Of a DNA stretch of 64,000 bases, positions 56,749 through 64,000 are shown in pieces (positions within the stretch are counted from its first letter, which is position 1; each line of letters starts with the position of its first letter). Position numbers and translations under genes: made by a program. The stretch spans positions 1,698,976 through 1,762,975 of the forward strand of contig CM038215.1 of assembly GCA_021442155.1 (NCBI GenBank). Reading direction: 5' to 3'. The stretch is from Cymbidium sinense. Its lineage: Eukaryota > Streptophyta > Magnoliopsida > Asparagales > Orchidaceae. The notes beneath the pieces were generated by a model that saw nothing but the letters and a program-made list of their open reading frames with translations, made no database searches and was not told where the DNA came from.

Positions 56749-57081
56749 ATGTCGGCGAAGCGCCAAGCGCTTGTGGTCGAGGTGTCGCCTTTGATGGACT
56801 TCAGAGCTCAGGATGATGCCTGGTACTCCGTCCGGCTTCGGTTGGAGGGCGACAAACTATTGGTAATGTACTGTGATTTCCCGCAGGAATCTGACGAGGT
56901 GTATTCCGTCCAAAGATTTACCAACATCGAAAGCGTTGAGGAGTTCCGGAACCGGTTTCGGCCGGCATCGTCGCAGCTGCAGGACAAGAACTGCGACGTA
57001 GTAGAAAAGGGCATGATGGTTTGTGCGGCGAATCGGATCGCCGCGGATGATTTGAGGTTCTTTGATGCAATGGTTGAATCG
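56749..57081 (+). CDS. First exon of a SAWADEE-domain gene
   Basis: 111 codons from ATG (MSAKRQALVVEVSPLMDFRA) to a clean donor, gaatcg|gtaagt. Within it QDDAWYSVRLRLEGDKLLVM, then FRNRFRPASSQLQDKNCDVV and ADDLRFFDAMVES, follow the N-terminal half of the SAWADEE domain. This chromatin-reader fold of tandem Tudor type is known from plant SHH1, which binds histone H3 tails in RNA-directed DNA methylation. No homeodomain precedes it, so it is more like the stand-alone SAWADEE proteins than SHH1. The exon and its leader (from about 56690) are GC-rich against AT-rich flanks, and no stop interrupts it. The zinc-binding and C-terminal half must lie in later exons, which I could not find before 64000. 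Confidence 0.82.
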
Positions 57082-59237
57082 GTAAGTAACTGTATTTTTT
57101 AGGGTTTGTTTAGTTTGAAGGAGTTGATGGGGAATGCAAATGCATTTTACTTACAGCTTTATGCCGGGTGCTTGTTTCCAGTATTGTTAATCTAAATGAT
57201 TTTAGAGTTTAAAATTCATCTCTTTTTGTCAATTTCGGTAACATTTCCTTTTCTTTTCATTTCTTTCAATCAATTCAGAAAGAACAAGGCCATAGGTTTA
57301 ATATGAAAGGTTTCTTTGATGTAGAAATGGTCTACATGGATGGTTTGAGGGCGGGGTAGCATGAATGGTAATTCGTTTGAAAAACTATTATATGCGGACA
57401 CAATACTTAGCTTTACGTCGGTACAATGCAAGTTCTATGCACCAAGTTCATAATTATGTGCTCTTATGTTGCAAATTTTTTGGACATGCAATGGGCATAC
57501 ATTATCTACTCGTTGCGTACTCAAAAAGTTGGAGTACACGAGTGTACATCGGTGTACTTTCAGTACTCTGCGGCTAGCTTTTTCTTTTATTCATTAGGTG
57601 ATCAAATTGATCATAAATTCTATTCCATCTTGTATTTATTTCGGTGTTCTATTGGCATGCTTCAATTAATTGGATAGGTTTACATGGGCATCATAGGGCT
57701 AATTTAGTTGCTTACTCAATAGGATTTCATAATTCGTGTAAATCCAGATTTACTTGAGAGGAATAAAACTTGAAAATCATGTATTTATGCGGCATGAAAA
57801 AATATAAACATCATTAAATCCTGATAAACTATTTGGCTATTTGTTTGATTGTTTCATGATTTATGAATTGTGTGAGGAGATATAGTTAAATCTGTTAAAG
57901 CTTGTGAATGGTGGAATTTAATGAATCTTAAATTTATCCAATAACGGGAATGGAATGTTTTTCATTAAAATAATAGGATTTAAAGCCCCCAACAACTTCT
58001 TTGTTAGGATTTAAGCTAAATCTTACTTTAGTATTGTCTAAAATAGGATACCAAACAACTATAAAGTTAGAAAACATATTTTTCAAACTATTAATCTATT
58101 ATATTTCTTCGTTTGGTTGGATGTATTTATAAATCAATATAGATTTTGAACTCCAAAAATACTTCTAATATTACCATTAAAGTGATGATTTTATTTTCAT
58201 ATATAAGTGAGTGTAAATAAAGCCATAATTTTTTAAATCATAATTTTTATTTACTTGCAATCAATGAGCCCTTAGAAGGGACATTGTTGACTTCATTGTC
58301 CATTATTTCTATTTTCCATTTTAAGTGTTATTCTTTTGTACTTTCAGGTAAAGTTGCTATTGTGCTTTCATTTGTAGTGCTTATATAGTTTCCACATCTA
58401 TTGTTTGAAAGTAATGAAATTAATAAGTTTCTTGTGTTAAGTGTCTTAAAGCATTTTAAGATTGTTATTTGTGACTAATCTACGAAGAGATACATTGTGT
58501 TCTATTACATTATTTTTATTTTTATCTATTTAGTTGAAGGAAATTACCTTTTGCTAAGGTACAAATAGAAAATGTTTATGTTAGACTAGTAGGTAAAATT
58601 TATGTTCAATTATTATGTAGGAGAAGTGATCAATAAGGTTATATGGACAGAATTTTCTTAAAATGATTTGTAAAGAATATGTTTAACACATTTGAGAACA
58701 ATGAATAAGAACAAATATTATACTAACCCCAAATAATTTGGACAAGACTAATGGCAACGATGATGATCTCATGATCTTATGGCCTTCTAATGTTTAGTTG
58801 TTTTAATTCAACTATGAGGACATTCATAATTTAGGCAGATGATCTATTTTTATTTGGATTTGATGGCATGTTATCAATTATTATCGATATGCCCTTAAAA
58901 TTTAGCCCCGTATTAATTTCAACTATTTGATTGAGGATCTTAAGGTTCATGCTCTTATACTCTTTGTGTAACAAGGGATATGTGAGGTAATAATCCTAGT
59001 ACCTTCTACCTTGTCATATGACATCAAGATTCATGTCATATTCTGATTGTGTTTGATGAAATATATCTAATTGACTTCACTTTTTTAGGTTTTGAGATAA
59101 ATCCTAATAGCATCTTCAATATTGATCTCATGATCATGAATATATATGGGCTTGTCCAATTTAGAGCTCCAACATTGCCAATCTTAAGGCCTAAGGCTTC
59201 CATCGGTGCATCCATTATTGTGGTCGATATGATTTTA
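57082..59237. other. Intron or intergenic DNA after the SAWADEE exon
   Basis: No second SAWADEE exon was recognised. At about 58715-58770 the phrase ccccaaataatttggacaag followed by a gatgatg run resembles the 3' tail of another RTE LINE subfamily. The rest is AT-rich without motif. Confidence 0.5.
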
Positions 59238-59528
59238 ACAACAACAACAAGCTTTTATCCCACTACATTGGTTGCTACATGAATCATTCTTCTCCATTGT
59301 GTCTTATTAAGTGTCAAATTCTCATTTAATTCTAATATAATATGATTATTTTTTATACTATTTAACCAAGTCTTCTTAGGTCTATCTTTATCTTTCTTAA
59401 CATAGGTCAAATCTAATACATCTACTCTTCTACTGGGTCATCGGACGACCGACGTTTTTATACGAACAAATCATTTAAGGCGACACTCTAATCTTATTGG
59501 CCACTGAAGCCTGGAGCTACTCAAACCT

Positions 59529-59576
<48 letters not shown>

Positions 59577-62110
59577 TCGTTGCACATTTGTCTCTAAGTG
59601 TACAACCACTAATCCATCTGAGCATCCTCATTTGTGCAACACTTAACTTCATTTTATGCTTTTCTTTTATTAGCTAACATTCTGTACCATAAATCATTAT
59701 AGGTCTTACCATCATCTTTTTAAATTTTTTCTTTAGTCTAATCGATGCTTTTCTAACACAATAGGCCAGATGCATTCCTCCACTTCAACCATCCAACTTG
59801 AATTCCTCTAATAACATCCCCATCTATTTCACCATCATTTTGAATAATTGACTTGAGATATCTAAAATGTTCACTTTTTTTAATGACTTGATCACTCAAT
59901 GCAAAACCCCACCACTAGATATTTTACAACTAAAATTACACTCAATCTATTCAATTTTAGATCTACTTAAACAAAAGCTTATAATTTCTAAGGTTGACCT
60001 CCATAATTCAAGTTTCTCTTGAATTTCCTCTTTAGTCCGATCAATAGGAAGAATATTATCAACAAATAGCATACACCAACGTGCATCCTCTTATAAATGT
60101 CTAGTAAGAGCATCCATAACTAAAGCAAAAGATATGGGCTTAAAGTTGATTGTTGATGTAATCTAATTGAAATAAGAAAATACTTGATCAATCATCCGTA
60201 TGTTTGAACACAAGTAACAACTTTAGTATACATATCCTTAATGACTTAAATATAAGCAATATTAACTCCTTTCTGTTTTAGAATTCTTTAATGCACTTAT
60301 CTTTGAATTTTATCATATGCTTTCTCTTAATCTATAAATATCTAATGTAGATCCTCCTTTCTCCCTCAATACTTCTTCAACAAACCTCTTAACAAATGTA
60401 TAACACCCATAGTAGACCTATCCGACATGAAACCAAATTGGTTTTGAGAAATTTTTGTTTCGCATCATAACCTACTTCAATTAGTCTCTCCCATAATTTT
60501 AATGTACGACACAATAATTTAATTCTTTTATAATTTGTACACTATTGTGCATCACTTTTATTCTTAAAAATTGGAACCAACAAACTCTTTCTCTACTCAT
60601 CAATCATCTTTTTAGTTATTAAAATAATATTAAAAATATTAATAAGCCAATAAATTTATTGATCTCTTAAGCATTTTCACACTTCTATTAGAATATCATT
60701 AGGTTCTACTATTTTTTCACACTTCATTTTCTTTAAAGTCTTTTCAACTTCGATTTTACTCATACGACAATAAAATAAAATTTTCTATTTTCATTTCGAG
60801 TACTAATATCACTAAACTCAATCGTATTCTTACAACTTTTATTATTAAGTTTATCAAAATAATTCATCTACCTATGTTCAATATTATTATCTAAAAAATG
60901 TACTTTATGATTTTCATTCTTAATGCACTTCACTTGAACTAAATCTTTACTTTTCTTCTCTCTTTACTTAGCTAACTTATACATACATCTTTCACCCTCT
61001 TTAGTATCCAATCTATTATATAAATCACTAAAAACTAAATTATTTGCATCACATATTGCTTTCTTAAAATCTTTACCAGTTATTTTATATCTTTCATAAT
61101 TCTTCAAGCTTTAACATTTAAATTAATTTTTATAACAAAGCTTCTTTTCCATCTTTTCTTGCACATTTTGACTCCACCACTAAAAAATCTTTTAATTCTT
61201 CAAGTACATTTTTACAATTTATTTAATCTCACTTGTTATATTTTTTCATGAACATTCCAAATGCAAAAGTCTTGTAGCTTACTCTCTAAAATATTTTTAT
61301 TAGTGTTATTTAAGTATTCTGTATAATCATAGAATAATATTTCGATTTATTTTTCATCTTCCAACTCTTCAACTTAAAATCTTAAAGTAGCAGTTGATGT
61401 TACCCGGAATGATCTTACAATCTTTATAAAGTTAAATGAATTATTTTTCTTATTAGAAAATAATTAATTTATATTTTACTAAATCTATTCTTATGAGTGA
61501 TAATAAGCTTATTTCTTTTTTTAAATAAAATATTATGAATTATAAAATCATAAGTTAAAGCAAATTCAATATGGACCTTCTTCATTAGTCACTTCAAACC
61601 TATAGTCACCATGAATACTTTTAAAATCTTCAATCATTCTACCAACACGTCCATTTAAAATATTATTCAATAAATACTTTTTCTTCGAGATGTGTTTTTT
61701 GTATTATTTCATCTACGTCATTACAAAATTTATCTTTTAAGCATACATCCAAACTTATTTGAGGAGTATAAATACTTATAATATTAATAATCTTAGCATC
61801 AATAATAATCTTTATAGTTATAATTTTATCTCTAATCCTATTAATTTTCACAATATTATTTTTCAAACTCGTATCTATAATCACACTTATACTATTTTTA
61901 GTATGACTCCTATTTGAATACCAAAATTTAAAATTCAAACTATCAATCTCTTTAGCATTTTCCCAACCCATTTAGTTTCTTGAATACATAAGATATTTAT
62001 TTTTCTATGAACTATAATATCTATTAATTCCATTAATTTATCTGTTCTATCCTAATTTTTGTTTGTTAGACTAACTTTTTTGTTCGCATCCGTCCATAAT
62101 GCAGGAAGAT
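59238..62110 (-). mobile_element. LINE D, RTE-type, longest copy in the window
   Basis: Plus-strand start acaacaacaacaagctttta is the complement of the TTG tail. The element then runs about 2.87 kb on the minus strand through the RT C-terminus, RT core, N-terminal RT, a linker and the endonuclease. Visible text includes KINILCIQETKWVGK at the right end and the endonuclease segment 61971-61663. A CA/TA microsatellite (59532-59575) sits within it. It is decayed throughout. The extreme 5' end and a target duplication were not found. Confidence 0.85.
61663..62090 (-). pseudogene. LINE D apurinic-like endonuclease, N-terminal part
   Basis: Reading leftward: LMELIDIIVHRKINILCIQE with TKWVGK, a break, then the clean frame 61971-61663. 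That frame has AKEIDSLNFKFWYSNRSHTK, NSISVIIDTSLKNNIVKINR, IRDKIITIKIIIDAKIINII and SIYTPQISLDVCLKDKFCND. The QETKW glutamate is a metal ligand of APE-type endonucleases, and IYTPQ corresponds to the Y-A-P motif. This is the enzyme that nicks target DNA for target-primed reverse transcription. The C-terminal endonuclease motifs are shifted. Confidence 0.82.
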
Positions 62111-63201
62111 AAATATCTTATTTAAAATAAATCTCAAAGATGACATTGTTTGATTTTCACCTTTTTGATGGATCAAAGGATAAAATAACCACAATCGTGG
62201 GGCATTTTAGTTTAATATGGATCTTAGATGGGATATGGTTTATCATCACTATACTCTTTGTTAAACATCTCCAAAGGGTCTTGATGTAAAACAATTTATT
62301 CCTTTACATTTAAAGGAGAGCTGTCATCTGTGCTCTCCCTCTTTCATCTCAATGGGGAGATTCTAATAAATTAACTTCAATTCTTATTCACCTTTAAGCT
62401 CCGTTATTGATAAACATCTGAGCTTTTTCCCAAAGATAAAAATTCTTAAGCTATTTTCTTAACTTCTAATATTCATTGATTGTATGAAGGATGCAGAGTC
62501 AAGTTTGAGATAACCCATCTTCCCAAACCCTACCAACACCATGTTTCATACATAATAATTTAGCATCATCTCTAGAAAACCATCCCACTATCATCTATTT
62601 ATATATAACCCATGCTAGTCTTTATGCATCTCTTTGTAAGGTTCTATCACTCATTTGCTAAGATTTATGAAGGTTGATCTCTCCTCTAACATGGTCAACT
62701 TTGCTTTATATTAATATCAACATTGGATAACTCATGAGCGCTTAATAAAGTATTAGGGGTACAAATGGAATTAATAAAAATAGATACTTGGGCCAACGTG
62801 AGAAACTCATATCCTAGGGGGTGAATCCAACCGTCTTTTGGGGATAAGAATAGTGTTGTGGTGCCAACTTACATCAAGTTCAAGTTAACAATAATGGTAG
62901 GTGTTCTGATTTATTACATTATCAATCTTTAGTCAAGACTTTCAATTATATAACTGATTATTGAGGTATTTTTTATCTATGAGGTGGTCCTAAGCCTTTA
63001 GGTACTTTTAAAGCATAAAATCTAGAATGAATAAATTATGCAAAGAACTATTGCACTAACATCAAAGTATGAACCAATAAATTACATATTAATATTCTAA
63101 CCTACCAACACATTAAAAGGTGACATATTTGCATGCTAACATAATGACAAATAATAAATTATGCAAATTAAGAGGTAATATGTTATCATCCTGACATTAA
63201 T
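62111..63201. other. Intergenic DNA, no gene recognised
   Basis: Near 62155 the phrase ttcacctttttgatggatca also occurs almost unchanged near 3338, which may mark an unassigned shared repeat. No coding motif. Confidence 0.5.
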
Positions 63202-63425
63202 GGTGCGTTTGGGGCGATGATGACGGTGCAAAAATACATCGTAATGTTATTTGAGAACTACGTTCTGGCCACATTTTGGAGAATTTGCACTGAGATAGTG
63301 TTTTCCAACTTAATTTGGCAGAATGTGATGGTTGCTAGTAAGCTGTGGTCTGACTTTTTTAAAATAAACAAAATTTATAATACTTACCATAACTTTTTAG
63401 ACAGTTGCAGTTGTCAAAATGCACC
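63202..63425. mobile_element. Harbinger-like MITE, copy 3
   Basis: Starts ggtgcgtttggggcgatgat and ends ttgtcaaaatgcacc; the complemented end is ggtgcattttgacaactgc. TTA follows on the right. The left flank (cattaat) contains TTA displaced by two bases. It is the best-preserved of the three family members. The plus-strand 70-codon frame within it is not a gene. Confidence 0.75.
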
Positions 63426-64000
63426 TTAAATCATGAAGGAAGAAATGTCATATAAATATCAAATTAAGACATAATGATATAATAATTCAAAATAAGTTTA
63501 GTAAAATTAGTCTCTCTTCCACTAGTATTATTCTTCATTAAAGTAAGAATATAACAAACCAACAAGATTATATTACTAAATTCAAAATTCTAAATCACTC
63601 ATTGAAAATCATCAGCATAATGAAAAGATTACTCCCACCTTTCTCTCACTTGTGTCCATACTCTTTCATTCCTCATCTTTTTTTCTCAAATTAATAATAA
63701 TCAATAATAATATTAAATAAATTTTAAAATAATGATTATATTAATTTCATAAATATTTATAGTACTTATTTATTTATTTATTTGCTAGCTTGTGCTAGAT
63801 TTCTTAGTTTTATTTCTAAAGAAATCAACATTGAGATTTTTTTATTGCAAGTTAGTTAATGTTACTTCATTATCCTTATTCACAAAATATTCATTACATT
63901 TGATAGCACATCATTACAAACTAAGGGCATTGTAATTGTCAAATTGAATTCATCATTCAAGTGAATTTGAAAAAAAATGAAATTAAAATTGGGAGAGCTT
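63426..64000. other. Intergenic DNA, no gene recognised
   Basis: AT-rich to the window end with no motif seen. Confidence 0.5.

Noticed and set aside
61663..61971. Clean 102-codon frame as a host gene
   Set aside because: Its text is the endonuclease part of an RTE LINE and it lies in register with the rest of LINE D.

Overview
The window reads as plant nuclear DNA from a repeat-rich flowering plant. It is strongly AT-rich, with no operons or bacterial-style genes. Nearly all recognisable coding sequence comes from plant transposons: Ty3/gypsy Tat-lineage and chromovirus elements, RTE-type LINEs and MITEs. The one well-supported host coding exon has a plant-type SAWADEE domain and a GT splice donor. 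I cannot name the species. No rRNA, intact tRNA, CRISPR array or complete host gene was found. All calls come from reading the sequence; no alignment or database search was run.

Layout. 1-4930: AT-rich DNA with no gene seen. 4931-18016: a nested pair. An RTE-type LINE with an 18-bp target-site duplication was later split by an 11.4-kb Tat-lineage LTR retrotransposon (5368-16760). The LTR element carries degraded gag, protease, RT, RNase H, a second RNase H and integrase. Beyond them lies a long antisense coding region with its own TATA-like promoter. 18017-22900: unassigned DNA, a hairpin, one candidate host terminal exon on the minus strand and two MITEs. 23152-27189: two LINE relics, one carrying a MITE. 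28340-31740: a heavily mutated Del/Tekay-like Ty3 element. 31968-40335: a second complete nest. This is a minus-strand chromovirus-like element whose left LTR was later hit by a LINE; both insertions have recognisable target duplications. 40336-44700: weak exon-like segments and one coding-like relic, none identified.

45074-53400: small elements (MULE-like palindromic MITEs with 9-bp duplications, Harbinger-like MITEs, a LINE inside a MITE, a tRNA-like relic, local direct and inverted repeats). 53560-54649: a Tekay integrase relic abutted by a truncated copy of the Tat LTR. 56749-57081: first exon of a SAWADEE-domain gene. 59238-62110: the longest LINE relic in the window, retaining endonuclease and RT parts. 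63202-63425: a third Harbinger-like MITE.

The most distinctive system is inside the Tat element. Sense gag-pol and an opposed antisense gene converge on an 84-bp tandem repeat array. The antisense gene includes a 30-residue tandem repeat, a domain resembling the plant 'putative gypsy type transposon' family and a charged C-terminal helix. All element genes in this copy are broken, so any function would belong to intact relatives elsewhere in the genome.
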